Shown: positions 51,747 to 64,000 of the stretch, in pieces
How the letters are laid out: each line of letters begins with the position of its first letter
Position numbering within the stretch: the first letter of the stretch is position 1
NCBI GenBank assembly: GCA_009869945.1
Contig: WIXG01000148.1
Coordinates: forward strand, 112,188-176,187
Source of the DNA: Mesaphorura yosii
Taxonomy: Eukaryota; Arthropoda; Collembola; Poduromorpha; Tullbergiidae
Reading direction: 5' to 3'
DNA length: 64,000 bases
Translations under genes and position numbers: made by a program
The notes under the pieces: generated by a model
Databases searched by the model: none
Seen by the model: only the letters and a program-made list of their open reading frames with translations
What the model was told of the DNA's origin: nothing

Positions 51747-54700
51747 ATGGATTCCATTATGGATATCGACGGCAACAATAACCGCATGCATCCCTCCACC
51801 TCTGCAAATAGCGCAGGCATGAATCAGCCAGCGATGGTGGTTATTTCTGTGCCTGAGGAAAAGAGCTTATTTGAAGAATCGAGTGGGTAAGGTTCAAGTC
51901 TTTTCCTTCAAAATTTGGAAATAGCAATAATAGCAAATTATCATAAATTAGCATTCTGTTTCGTGTTGGGTAAATCGCCCCGCGCGATACTCCTGTCTTT
52001 CTGTGACAAAACTCCCGTTACTTGTCTAAATTCGCTCTGAATCTGAAATGCATGCACGAGTGTAGGGCAAGTGGTCAAGGCCGTGGTCAAGTAGGCATCA
52101 CACAGGATGAGTTGCATCTTCATCAAACTTCCCTCCCAATAAGTGCTTAAGTTCTTTTGTCTTCTGAATTGTGATGGACCATTAGTTTAATTTGGTGGTT
52201 TTGAATGTGGTATCTTAATACTAAAATCTGGTCCTGAATAGAAATGAAAACCACAGCAAATCAAGCAATTATTACGGCTTTGGCCCTGAAAAGCTTTCGT
52301 TATTTATTGCACGTGGTCCACGAGAGAGAATCATGTGTCATCAGAAAGTTGTTTGATGTCCACGATTTTGCAACAAGACGAATGAGCGCGGCAGCAAGAT
52401 TAAGACCCAATGAAAATGGGCCAGATTGAGCATTCTCACTTTTATTTATGAATACAGCATCACGTACATAGTTGCAGACTGAAGTGCAAAAAACAAGTTT
52501 TTGACCCAGTGATCTTGCATATGACTCCTTCCTCCTCATTTTTATATAACATTATTGCCATTATGCAATTAACTTGTTGCTGAACGGAAGAAGTTGTAGG
52601 AAATAAGTTGTAACTGTAAAACGTAGAAGCTCAAGGCTGGTCAACTCACGGTCATTAACTTGCACATGCGAGGCTTTTTCTGGGATAGGAAGATACGAGC
52701 TTCGGCGGGGCAGTAATTAATTTGTCTGTGTTGTTGGCCACTGATGAGGTAAATTGCTGGTGTAATTGAGCTGGCAGTTTGCGCCAGATGAGACGAGGGC
52801 TTCACAAATCTCATGTTGCCCCACTTGAAGTTGTGCTTGCATACGCTGCAGCAGATGCGATGCGATGTCGTGCACTTTCATAACTCTCAGACGCTAAGAG
52901 CTCGTTGATGATAAAAGCAAATACGCCAGAGTGAAAGTTAAGGACTTAATAGTAACGGTACTCAGGATTTAAATGCATGTCAGTTATTCAATTTTAATTC
53001 GCACGCTGGTAAATTAACGTGACTGGGGTATGCATTGCTTTGTGTCTATGTCTATCCTTACAGTTTAAACCTGCTCTGCATTTTTTGCATCCCACGCGTA
53101 CTTGCAAAAATGCAAAAGTGACACACGCATCTTGTAAGATAACACAATTGCAAGTGTTAAGTACCTGTTTTCCAGCTGGTGACTGATGTTATCATGAACA
53201 ATTCGCTGCATGAGATATTTCATTCTTAGTGAGTCCAATCCACGAATAACAAAAAACCCTTTCCCATCCTATCCAAGTTTTCATGTCAAGTCCCTTGCCT
53301 CGTCATTACAAGATGTGTCCTATCGTAAATGAGAAACTCAATTAGACGCAGCCGCTGCTGCGCACAGGTAATAAAAGTGATCATTGGAAAATGTCAGGGT
53401 TCCCAAGTCGCAACTTCCTAAACAGACTGTGTACGATGCGGATGTTGTTACATAATGATAATTAATTCTTATATAATAAGCACCATAAATAAGAACAAAA
53501 GCCCTGACACTTTCAAAACGTGGAATTGGTGAGTTGGTCCATGGTCAGCTCTTTTTCGCACACACTCATTTACATACGCGCACACTGCTCGCTGCAGGCT
53601 GGCCACCAGAGATCGAGACCTGTTACGCGTTACTTCCTCTTGCCTGGCCTTTTCTGCCTACACGTAAGCAGTCAGCCAGTCTACAGTGGCTAATGAAATG
53701 ACAAATTCATTTTTAATAAGAATGAATGTACCTGAGAAGCGTCGGTCAGTTCCTTATTCTTGGAGCTCGTAATAGTGATTATATAACACTATTTACAAAC
53801 AAAGCCAAGCCTGAATGGCAAAAAGTGGTCCACCTTGTCAGCAGTACTGCAAGAATGAGTTTAGTTGTGTGTAACGGGTTGATCTAATAATGACCTTTTG
53901 ATTTCCGATACGCTCGAGGTTCTTGGCTCTGTCTGCCTGTCTTATAGCTGTAACTTAGAAGCAGCAGGCAGCTGAGACACAGCCATGTGTTTACGCGGTA
54001 ATTGGCTTGGCCCATTATGCATAAGTAATTTTAGTACTCTGAGACCACTTCCTATACCAGTGAAATGCCTACCACCTTAGCCCACCTTCCACAACAGGCA
54101 CTTGGACTTGGCTTCTTCGCTTTGGTACGTTGACAATCACCAAGGAATTAAATTCAGAAAGAAAAACCGTTTCGGTCCAACATATTTGTCTCATACACTC
54201 ATTGCTCCTCTAACAGCAACCATTCACGAGTTCCTTCGCTCGAGACTCTCCTGACTTCAGTTGAGTTGACTGAAAAGCTTTAATGTAATCAACGTGAAAT
54301 TAACGTGCAGGAAGCTTCAGACTGAAGCTTGTGATTAGTTTCTAGACAAGTGTCCCATATCATAGCACGCATGTGAACAGTCCCAAATTGAAAATCGCAC
54401 TTCCACGGTAGGAATTTCATCGCTGCCGGTCGAACTTCGTGAAGGTAGGTTCAAATTCGTGGAATTGTCTAATCAGGACACATCTCTCTGATGGAGAGTG
54501 CCCGGAACGGGTTAAACTTGCATGATTGACTTTTTGGAAGACACGTCAAATTGTTGCCTGAACTAGGAAGTGACTTGAACTAGGAAGAGGGTTGCTTATA
54601 ATGTTCTCTGGAATTTCTGAAGCAGGCAGTTTACAGTACATGCACTGGTGAATTTATTGCAGTTGTCGAAAGAACCTTTTAAAAGGAAGGCGACCGTACG

Positions 54701-57700
54701 AACTACTCAAGAGCAACACAATAGCACCTGAAAACGGCACTTGTAGTAAAAATCTTACCTTTTCTCCAAAAAATTGAGGGTTTTGTCTCATAACAAATCA
54801 CGCTGTGGAATTTGGTCTCACAGAAACTGTTAAGTACCTATACCTATATTATTGTTGCTTTTGTGTTGGCCGGTCCACTGAAACTGATCGTCAGGTAGTC
54901 TCCGCTTCTCTTGCTGTTTTCAAATATTTCATGCACCACTTTGGAAGGCATTGCTGAGACCGATACAATCTCGCTGATCATCATCGTAGCAACCCTTTTT
55001 CCAGCTCTTGCCACCCTGCGCAGTTGCAAACTTCCCCGGATTTTGTTGTCAGTTTCACTCTCTTTAGTTTCAAACTGTCGTTCGTTGAGGCACTTAACTT
55101 ATTATAGTCTCCAGTGCAGTCAGTATTTATGACAAAACGTGTGACAAATTCTGCGAAATTAGTGTCCTGCCGACGGCTTACACGTGTCGAGGTCGTTCGC
55201 GACTTCAATGGAAGCGCTGACCTTCTTTCGAATCGTTGTTTCAGGTACGTCAACAACAACCTTGGTGAGGACTCGGACTCGGCTTCGCGAGAGTCCAGCA
55301 TAACAACAAGCTCCGCGACTACTTCGACAACATCGCTTTCGACAAACACCGCCATGTCGCCGCCATTGGCCAACACGGAAATCAAGCCGTCCAACACGGT
55401 TGCGATTTCTCCACCAAGAAGAACCGCCATCTCTTTGAGAGGCGCCTGGAAGCAGTACGGCAAGTCTGGAAAAAATGCACCTGTGCTGCAAAACTTGAGC
55501 ATGACGGTTCCTGAGGGAACAATGTAAGTCTTATTCGCAGGTTTTCTTTGTTGCACAATAATTTTTATAAGCTTATTACAGCGTGTATGACTCAAATTGC
55601 TGAGTATCATGAACTGATCTGAACTTTGTACTCAAGTTTAATGTCAGCTTACGTTTAAAAATTTGTGTAGAGTCTCTTCTGACCTTAATCGCAGAATTCA
55701 TGTTATGCAACGTCGCCTTCGAAATTAAGGGCGACGACATTATCAGCGGAGTTGTCAAATTGCGCAAATCAAAATTTGTCAGGAGTCGTTCGTCAAATTG
55801 CTGCTGTCATGTCTAACTCCATTTTTTCTCTGTTCTGAACAGCTACAGCTTGTTGGGTGCAAGTGGCTGTGGCAAAACAACACTGCTGGCCTGCTGTGTT
55901 GGCATGCGGAAACTGGACCGTGGTGATATTTACATCTTTGGGTCAAAACCTGGCACGATTGAAAGCGGAATACCCGGCAAACGATGCGGATACATGCCAC
56001 AGGTATGGTCAAACAAATACGACTGTACGATATCCGACTGTGCATGAGGGAATATACTGGACGTTATGTTATGCCTGTGTTTTTGTATAGGAAATTGCCT
56101 TGTATGGTGAATTCACAATCAAGGAGGCAATGCAATACTTTGGACGAATCTACGGAATGACACTGATGCACATTCAAGACAAGATGAACTTTCTTATCAA
56201 ATTCCTGGACCTGCCAGCTGAATCTCGAATAATTCACACTTTGAGGTATTTATGAGTGCGCCTCTCCCATTCACTGGAATGCTAATTAAATCATTGCGTT
56301 CTGTATTTAGCGGTGGCCAGAAGAGGCGTGTGTCTTTTGCAGTCGCACTTCTTTCGGATCCAGAAATTTTAATTTTAGACGAGCCAACTGTTGGAGTTGA
56401 TCCTTTGCTGCGCCAAAGGTATGTCATCATTTTTGGTTCATTTAATTATCAAAAAGGACTTAATACAATTTTTTATTTTAGTATTTGGAACCACTTATGC
56501 AGCTTAGTACAAACGGGCAAAACAACCGTCATTATCACGACTCATTACATCGAGGAGGCTAAACAGGCGGATACGGTAAGTCTTTTGGATCACTCTAGCA
56601 ATCATATCTGAGACTTATTCCTCCCGCTTCCTAATTCACGCAGATTGGATTAATGCGCAGCGGCCGTCTGTTGGCAGAAGATACTCCAGCCAACCTCCTA
56701 AAACTGTATCAAAGTATTTCACTGGAAGACGTGTTTCTGAAATTATGCATGAAAGACTCCACCGCCAACAACATGGTCACCCCTCCGCTGATTAAGAATA
56801 TTTCTAAAAATGCAGCACTCAACGCAGTCACCGTCTACAATGAGAAGAACAAACACAATTCTGAGGAAGTTGTCAACTCTGACGAGAATGGAATAGTTGG
56901 ACTGGCATTTCATCAGTCGAAAGACGTGAACATAGAAGACAACAACAAAATTGCCACCAACAAGGAGCAAAAGGGAACGATCGCCATATACAAGCGAGTA
57001 AATATGCTTGCGGAAGACTGCAGGGATTGTTTTTCACATCCCTGCTCGTTTAAGCCGTTTGAATCGTTGAACCGCCTGCGAGCTTTGACAATTAAGAATT
57101 TTATAGTAATGTGGAGAAATATCGGGTAAGCGCACTTGAAAGACTGCTGAAATTGCCGATATCGCAAAATCGTGACATTTAATTTCTTTGTCATTACAGC
57201 TTTATGTTATTCATATTTGTGCTTCCTGCAATACAAGTTATTCTATTCTGTCTCGCCATTGGACGCGAGCCAATGGACATGAAGTTTGGCGTCATCAATC
57301 ACGAAGTGCCAGGGCTTTCAATCTGCCATGGGCCAGCGGGTTGCACAACTCACAATTTGAGCTGTCGGTACCTAGACAACATACCGAGAACTTCAGTGAA
57401 CCTGGTGAGTCAAATGTCAAGGCTAAAACTTCACCTCACGTTTCTGCATGAATGAGTTCAACTCACGTTGAGTGGGTAAAGAATATAAGCCATAGCACTG
57501 AAATGAAGGCATTTTTATGGTACCAGTACAAAGCAAGTGAAAGTGTTGTTCAAAATAAAATGAGGTTATTGGACTCTTTGGGCACGAGAAAAAAATATAT
57601 TTTTAAATTCTTGCAGGTGCCATACGAAACGGAAGAGGACGCAATTGATGACATTCACAAGGGTCATGTCTGGGGCTACATTTCCTTCCCGAACAACTTT

Positions 57701-58858
57701 TCAACCTACATGGAAGCGCGTGCTTTATCTGGCAGCTTTTCGGATAATGAAACGATTTACGGATCCCGTGTTAAAGTTCAGATGGACATGTCCAATCAAC
57801 AAATTGCCTTTTCCCTCCAACGAATTTTATTGGATACGTTCAGACAATTCTCGAGGCAATTACTGGCAGACTGTGACCAGGATCCAATTGGGGGCGACCT
57901 CCCACTCTATGTAATGCTCTCGACCTTATCATTCTAAACTTTTAACTTGGGTAGGTTTTTTAATTTTGCCAACCTTTCCTTGTTTAGTTTGATAATCCTA
58001 TTTATGGTGATAACCACCCAAGCTTTATGGAGTTCATGGCTCCAGGAATCGTTCTCAGGTGAGCTCATTTGTGAACCACAAGCATTTACAAAGAACAGTA
58101 ATTCGCCGTATGAAAAGTGTGTAGTTAATTTTTATTCATATCTTCACAGTATCATCTTTTTTATGGCAGTCGCGTTGACTGGATCAGCTTTCGTTACTGA
58201 GAAGAAGGAGGGTATGTTAGACAGATCGCTGGTAGCTGGAGTCACAACAGGGGAAGTGATCACCGCCCACATGATCACTCAATACGTCGTCATGGTTGGA
58301 CAAACTTCACTCGTTCTCTTGTTCATGATTGTCGTGTTTGAGGTTCCCGTTCGCGGACCTTTGGGCTGGGCAATTATCATCACGCTGCTCCAAGGAACAT
58401 GCGGAATGGCTTTTGGTAAGTTTTTGAACAAACTCTTGCTACAGTGAAGGATTCCACTAACTTCTCGGTTTTGCTTCTTACAGGCTTCCTCATTTCTACC
58501 GTGTGCAACGAAGAAAGAAACGCAATCCAGTTAGCGTTGGGAAGCTTCTACCCGAATCTTCTGCTCTCAGGTAAGTATTGGAAAGTTTCATTACATCTAA
58601 ATCGACATGAGAATGGTCTCAATATGTGTAAATATTGCAGGCGTGGTGTGGCCCATCGAAAGCATGCCCAAATTACTTCGTGAAATCAGCTACGTTCTAC
58701 CCGAGACACTGGCCTGCGAAAGTATGCGCTCAATGCTGACTCGTGGTTGGGGAATTTCTCACCCGGCAGTCTGGCCAGGATTCCTCTCTTCCATCATCTG
58801 GAGCGTCATCTTTTGGATTCTCGCAATTCTTGTAGCCAGATTCAGCCGATCTAAGTAA
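51747..58858 (+). CDS. ABCH-subfamily half ABC transporter
   Basis: Thirteen exons: 51747-51886, 55245-55523, 55843-56002, 56091-56245, 56311-56418, 56482-56575, 56644-57125, 57200-57404, 57617-57910, 57988-58058, 58150-58415, 58484-58570 and 58641-58858. The phases close to 852 residues. The nucleotide-binding domain comes first: Walker A GASGCGKTT (145-153), signature SGGQKRR (245-251), Walker B ILILDEP (Asp268, Glu269) and the switch His302 in TTHYIEEAK. An ABC2-type membrane domain follows: the first TM in exon 8, a loop in exons 8-9, then FDNPIYGDNHPSFMEFMAPG, ALTGSAF and EKKEG-LDRS. This order and these motifs match arthropod subfamily H (such as Drosophila CG9990/CG11147), often auto-named ABCG20/23. 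Such half transporters dimerise; some export cuticular lipids, but the substrate cannot be told here. The first exon is inferred from an ATG, an open frame, a GTAAGG donor and matching phase 2, 3.4 kb upstream. An in-frame ATG at 55129 is the alternative start. Confidence 0.93.
51887..55244 (+). other. 3.4-kb first intron of the ABCH gene
   Basis: Donor GTAAGG at 51887; acceptor TTGTTTCAG ending at 55244; both phase 2. No exon was recognised inside. If transcription instead starts inside this intron, the ATG at 55129 would give an N-terminus that reads through the acceptor. Confidence 0.6.
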
Positions 58859-59051
58859 TTAGTTTTAGAATTTTATCATTTTAACGTTTGATTAAGGTAC
58901 CGTAGAATAATTTCGCTTTTCTTAATGCGTTGATAGAGGATAGTGATTTTATTTTTAAACCAGTTCAGGTGGAACTCAAAACAATCGTATTTATTTAAAA
59001 TTTTTAACTAAGCTAGCGTATGTATGAATGGACTCAAGTGAAACTATTTGT

Positions 59052-59057
59052 AATAAA
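59052..59057 (+). terminator. Poly(A) signal candidate of the ABCH gene
   Basis: AATAAA about 195 nt after the stop codon. Confidence 0.5.
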
Positions 59058-59789
59058 CGTAAGTGATACGCTCCTCTAACTCATCTTTGAGAATTCTAAA
59101 ATCCGTAACTCGGAACGATTAAACTGACAAAATTTCGAGCTCGAAGAAAACACTGTGGTTCAATTCGGATCCTTGCAGCTTGAGAAGACGCTAGTTTTGG
59201 CACTATAAAACTCTCCATGAAAATTTGAGAAACCACATCAAAATTTGGTGTAGCGTCATTTTGACCTGAACACATGCAGCTGCATTGATGATCCTCCAAT
59301 AACGCATTGGTCTGTACTACTTGAGCATTGAAGTAAGACAAGCCCAATGTGTTTATGAATAACACAAATTGAAATTTTCGTTTATTCAAGCAACCATAAA
59401 ATCATAAACATTTGACATTGACAGAATTGAGTTTATACAGCAGAATGTAGAATGAATGCTGCTGCGAAGTACATGTACAATTTTTAACATTTTTTGGACA
59501 GTTGCATATTCCAATCACAGATAAAAATAAAAATCTAAGGTTTTGAAATATTACCGGCATTAAAATCGAACCAGAGAATATGCACACGAATAACTCTAGC
59601 CAGTAAACTCTAGCTCTGGCCTAAGTAAATGAAAGTAGTAGAGTAGGACAAAGAAAGAAAGTTGTACAATAAATCTAGTGTAATATTCACCCTAAAATCA
59701 TATGCATCCTCGCAGTTCAGTTAAAAAATAAAGCGTGAATTAAGTGTCCTAACTAAGTTGAAACGAAATCAATGCCCGTGACCGTCAGT
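59058..59789. other. Convergent intergenic region, no gene seen
   Basis: About 730 bp between the 3' ends of the ABCH gene (+) and the cysteine-rich gene (-). It is AT-rich and no coding signal was noted. Confidence 0.5.
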
Positions 59790-62670
59790 TTAGTGCTGGC
59801 ACCGAATAGCATGAATAAAGCCGCCGCCCATGGGCACACTTTCATCCTGTGCAGTCCTTGACAGCGTTGGACAGCGGAGCTGCGCTGGACACTGACACTT
59901 TCGGTTCACTAAGTACGTCTCCGGTGTCTCGCTTATCATTTTGCCTGCAGCATAGGAAAACAAAATAAAGCATGACGTCCATATCACATTTATGGGAATG
60001 CCACATGAGTGTGAACTTACAAATGTCTCCGGGTGCGCACACTGGCAACTGTTCGAAAGAAAAGAAAGCATTTATTAGTGACATTGCAGAATTATTTCAA
60101 TCACTTGCATTCAAGTATCTAAATGCCATCGCTTTCATTATTCTCAGCATAGGTAAATCGACTTGATCTACCTATCAATTATTTTAAGTAGTTTGTGGCT
60201 AATTTTGACGAAAGTTTCGAGACTTGTTTAAGTTTGCACTTTAAATTGCAATGCATTGTCTAATAATAGCTTGCGTCAAACTCTATAGACCTGTGAATAA
60301 TTAATAATAAACCACAAAATCAAAACTGGAGTTTGGCGGTGTCGCACACAAAAGGTTTTCTGCCCTTACACGCAACCAACTTATTAACTAATATTTTTAA
60401 CCACATTCAAGCGAAGCGCATATTGGTTTCAAGTGTTATGCTCCTTACCGGGGAGCACGAGTAAGTGACATCGACGACTTCAGCGTCAGCATCGAGATCT
60501 CCAAAATGCTGGTTCGCCAGTTCGTAAGTGTGTGTCTTTGGACAGAAACACTCGACATGATCCAACTGATTCAGCTTCTCGCCCGTAGTCTTGGAAAAGA
60601 CGGTTCTGCTCTCGTATGCTGTGCTGCCAGTCTCGCATTTCGGCAAATTGTCTACTTTCCTGCAAAACTACAAATTGGTCTCCGATTAAAACGTGTCCCA
60701 GCTTTTGTAGCCTACAACTTGATGAGCGGGTAAGCGGCAAGAAAATAACATGGATACTCTCAGGCCTAGTGCATGAACCATCCTAACCATCGTTTTAGCT
60801 AAACACAATTAAATTGATTTTTTTTAAATTGTGATCGTTATGTTTACTGGCACGAAATTGTGGAAATTTTATGAACTATGCCGTTCAAACAACAATGAAT
60901 GAAGTTACAATGGACTGGAATGCGTTTGAAGCGTCTGGTTTGCGTTAACGCTGAAGGCAATTCTGGAAATGTCAATTCCAGAACATTTTCAAACTCTTTT
61001 AATGTCCGAAATGAATGTAGGACAATCTACATTCTGCAATGATCAGGGAAATGCCTGCATGACCTTCCAGAAACAAGGCATCTGGCGCCTGTATAAAAGC
61101 TTTTTGCAGAACAATTAAATTATTGCACGATTGTTTCCATTATATGTTACACACGAGCCACCTCACAACGTTTCTGCTTCACCCCGGTTTTATACACTAT
61201 AGATTTAGGATTTCTTGTTTCTAGCAGCGGATTTGGTGAGAAACGTGTTCGTGACCTCTCACCACAAATTGGGCACACATGCCTCTAAAACCTCTCATTC
61301 ATTGATTCCATAGATTTCAGGTCAGTAAGATATTTAGAATTTATTTATATTTCAGGAGTAAAGTTCAATGAGCAAGCAACCGGGCGACCTTCGACCAGTC
61401 TTCTGTGGCCGGCTAAAAGCTTTTGCATCATGAGAACTTATCTCTGGTATACTAAAGGATTTATCGGCGGCTCGAAATACCTGCTTTTGAAACTAACCGC
61501 TTTTATAAAACTGACATACTCACTTCTTGTCCGCAATTTAATTCCAGTACAAGCGCTTTCATTTTAAATGGAGTAAATGTGCCATCCCTCTCCGATTGAT
61601 GTGTTGATTACTCATGAATTCCATTTGTCATTAACGATTGTTCGTAATGAACAATACGTGATATTTATTCCAAGTCATCGAAATATCGAAAATTCATTGC
61701 GATGGTACGATTCCTTCTGCTGTCGCACTAATCAGGACCACAGCTTAATTACTCTTCGGCATTCGTGGTAGCTTGTCATTTGCCACGCTGTCTTCACGGA
61801 GTATACAGGCTTTAATTGCTATTGGATTATTGTCAATCAACATATTTGAGCTTGCTGACGTCAGTGGAGAGTACACAATACTTAAACGGCAGGAGCTACA
61901 CATGAGGTGTGCACTTGAGTTAATGTAAGAGGCAATATTGACCGTTCCACGACAAGAACGTGAGAAATCTCACACTTCGGAGTGAAACCAAGAATACGTT
62001 CTAGACCAGAACCTCTAGCAATATGAGAGTGTTCCAGTTTTACGGGGAACCATGTGTGTCGTTAGTCGTACGCCCCATTTGTCACAGATCTCAGCATTTA
62101 TGTTCCTCTTGCATAGGAATGATAAAAATGTGGGCAGAATCTTAAATTTAAACCATGAATTTTGATCTGCTCAACTTTTTTTTATCATCTGCGACCACAT
62201 TGGCTAGAACCTTCAGATTATGCAAATTAGCGTGAGATTTATGACCGCTTCCCACGCTCTGAATCAATATTGAATGAGTTCAAACTGACGTCGTCCGATG
62301 CTGTGAAAGATGCTTTCATCAAAGAGTTGACGGCTCCACTTTGTCAAAGTGTTATTATGCTGTTATGATAAAATATTATGCTGGGCATACATTTTGTGCA
62401 CCATGGCGAATAATTGGGTAAGTGGGTTCAATGAAGCATGTAATGATGGGAAATTGTAAATCAAACAAATGAATGGAATTCTTTGAATGGAGAACGTACC
62501 TTGTATTGATCCGATCCTTGAGTGATTGAATGCCCGTCGTCCTCATCCCATACCATTGGACACTCTAGGTTCTGGCCGCACGCACAAAGACGCTGCTTGT
62601 TGATTCCTTTCGCGTTCGCCTGAACGTACCCGCACACTGCGTTCTCCCCACACAAAGGCGTTCGTAGTGC
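59790..62670 (-). CDS. Cysteine-rich secreted-type protein, 5' end missing
   Basis: Four exons on the - strand join in frame: 62500-62670, 60449-60667, 60021-60048 (only 28 nt) and 59790-59944, giving 190 residues to a TAA stop. There are 16 cysteines, an even number that would allow eight disulfides. They form repeated CxC units (RLCACGQ, VECFCPK, RKCQCPA), each followed by a further Cys a few residues on. A conserved-looking stretch reads DEDDGHSI then GSDQYK-FCRK across the first junction; this fixed the acceptor at 60668 rather than the nearby TTTTGCAG. I associate this pattern with an arthropod extracellular family that includes centipede venom proteins (scoloptoxin-11 type) and many non-venom homologues. 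That link is from memory and uncertain, and nothing here implies venom use. The signal-peptide exon was not found; it may lie in 62671-64000 or beyond. The function is unknown. Confidence 0.78.
60668..62499 (-). other. 1.8-kb intron of the cysteine-rich gene
   Basis: Donor GTACGT at 62499 and acceptor TTTGTAG at 60668, both phase 0. No nested coding sequence was seen. Confidence 0.65.
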
Positions 62671-63928
62671 CTGATTGAAATATCAGAAGAGTTCATTTCA
62701 CGGAAAGCCCGGTTGACTTTTCTATTGTTCGCGAACGGAAACAAACAAGTAGTTGGCAAATAGATGCATGCAAACACATCCGGAAGAGCACGTGGGAAAG
62801 CCAGCCATCTGAGAAAGGAGAAAAACAACGAGAGAATTCGCTTTCACTTCGGGGCTCTACTCGCTGACCTCTTTCACAGCTAACCTTTGGTGCCTTCAAG
62901 CCCACTTACATACTTGCAAATTAGTTTAAAGCGAAAAGCTTTCGTTCAAGTGTTGTGTATGGTATGGGTTCTACAGTTGATTGGCGAAAATCGCAAGTCA
63001 ACATTGCACTCTGATAGGTTTTGTAATTGGGAAAATCTTTAGCAAAAGTTTTCCTATTGTGAGCAGAAATGGTTGCATATATTTGTTCACCCGAATTTTA
63101 AAGTCAAGCACAGTCTGGAAAAGTTTGCAATTACTTTTCTCAGGTAAACTGGTTGAAATTTCGTCACTTTAGAGAGGAATAGAACTTTTATCAGCCTTGG
63201 GCTTCACCGTTTAAAGGGCAAAGTGAACCAAAACAGAGCAAAGGGTAAAAGTACACAATTTTGTAAACATCGCTTTCGCTTGAATGTGCATTAATTGCCT
63301 TGCCATTCCGTATGAAGCAAGCATTGGCATATTTCAGCTGGGCTGATCTAATTTTGCATAGGAGAATACGATACTGACTACTGAGCGTGGTTTGGACAAG
63401 TAGATTAAATTTCTCTTTAATTATACTGAAGTGAATGGGACGGTGATTAGTTCCCTCCTACACACACTTGTTTTTGACATCCTAAGTCGCAAACTTTTAA
63501 TACAGGAGTATAATTTTGATATATAAACAACTCAAATAAGGTAGCATATCGACAAAACTTTAGAGACATGTTTGCCTTAATTTTACGGGAGGAATAGCCA
63601 TTGTGAGAAAACTCTTAATGAGGAAGGTAGCATTAAGTAAATTGAAACTTGGCCAAGTTTCCTGAAATGGGAGCAGCTGCGTAAGTGTCCAATCTGGATG
63701 AATAATGAGTTCCTTGCCTTGGATGTTGATCGAAATAAGCTGCAAGTAACTGGAACTGCGTTGACTAATTAATAGTGGTATCAAGTTTTTAGTCCCATCC
63801 TCGAAACTCCACATGCATGAGCAACAGGTAGGCTGGAGAGAATCTCCGCAAGCTGGAAAGGAAGCAGACTTGAAGCCGCACTTTCGTCGTCTACCAAGCA
63901 CGTTTTCACCGTAGCCAGCGATTTATGG
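62671..63928. other. Upstream of the cysteine-rich exons; first exon unresolved
   Basis: On the - strand a very strong acceptor (long pyrimidine tract then CTCAG) lies just before an ATG at about 62808, but the short frame after it does not look like a signal peptide. A GTAAGT donor-like site lies near 62912. These could belong to a 5' UTR exon of the cysteine-rich gene. Nothing else is supported. Confidence 0.35.
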
Positions 63929-63968
63929 TATAAAAGTTCGCAACAAGCAACATGCAGCGTGTTCAGTT
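63929..63968 (+). promoter_or_regulatory. TATA box and initiator of a + strand gene at the window edge
   Basis: TATAAAAG at 63929-63936 is followed by TCAGTT (63963-63968), the arthropod initiator form, with its A about 36 nt from the TATA start. Two adjacent in-frame ATGs follow at 63976 and 63979. The spacing is slightly longer than the usual 30-31 nt and the implied 5' UTR is only about 11 nt. Confidence 0.55.
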
Positions 63969-63975
63969 ATTTCGA

Positions 63976-64000
63976 ATGATGGATCACAAGATGTTTTTGC
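63976..64000 (+). CDS. Possible first codons of a gene cut by the window end
   Basis: The open frame reads MMDHKMFL and is cut by the window end. The hydrophobic turn at its end would fit the start of a signal peptide. The only support is the TATA/initiator pair just upstream. Confidence 0.3.

Noticed and set aside
55114-55244. Upstream part of the open frame as the true N-terminus of the ABCH protein
   Set aside because: It reads through a good TTTCAG acceptor and is not conserved-looking; the exon at 51747-51886 fits better. It is kept as an alternative.
1-64000. CRISPR arrays, prokaryotic operons, phage or transposase genes
   Set aside because: None is visible; the window is an intron-bearing eukaryotic locus, and I recognised no transposase or reverse transcriptase motif.

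Overview
The window is eukaryotic nuclear DNA. Its genes are split by GT-AG introns, many of them only 57-120 bp, and there are no operons or Shine-Dalgarno sites. The protein families point to an arthropod: an ABCH-type half transporter, an alpha1-adrenergic/octopamine-type amine receptor, and a cysteine-rich secreted family I associate with arthropods. I cannot place it more precisely. Exon models were built by hand from reading frame, splice sites and remembered family alignments. All multi-exon models except the Lys-rich locus close with consistent phases.

Layout. Bases 1-8266 hold the 3' part of an amine GPCR on the + strand; TM1-TM2 lie upstream of the window. Bases 8267-19914 show no convincing gene. 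On the - strand follow a C20orf27/ADISSP-type small protein (19915-26177, three exons, one 4.6-kb intron) and a complete nine-exon heparanase (28608-31572). Next come a poorly resolved Lys-rich locus (+, about 32247-33271) and DDRGK1 (-, 33447-34746). DDRGK1 is head to head with a p24/TMED4-9 cargo receptor (+, 35379-36346). Then, all on the + strand, come an IGFBP7-like secreted protein (36844-38599), the bifunctional proline-pathway enzyme P5CS (41210-45209) and an ABCH transporter (51747-58858). The - strand then carries a cysteine-rich secreted protein (59790-62670, 5' end not found). At the right edge, a TATA box, an initiator-like sequence and an ATG suggest that another + strand gene begins.

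The genes do not form one pathway. DDRGK1 and the p24 receptor both act at the ER and share a 632-bp divergent promoter region. Heparanase and the IGFBP7-like protein both act outside the cell or in the secretory/lysosomal route. Many of the human relatives map to a few paralogous regions (20p13, 10q24, 4q and 5q), so the block may preserve old animal linkage. The most useful items for follow-up are the unresolved Lys-rich locus, the cysteine-rich gene, a GC-AG intron in the GPCR and a 75-nt in-frame optional intron in P5CS.
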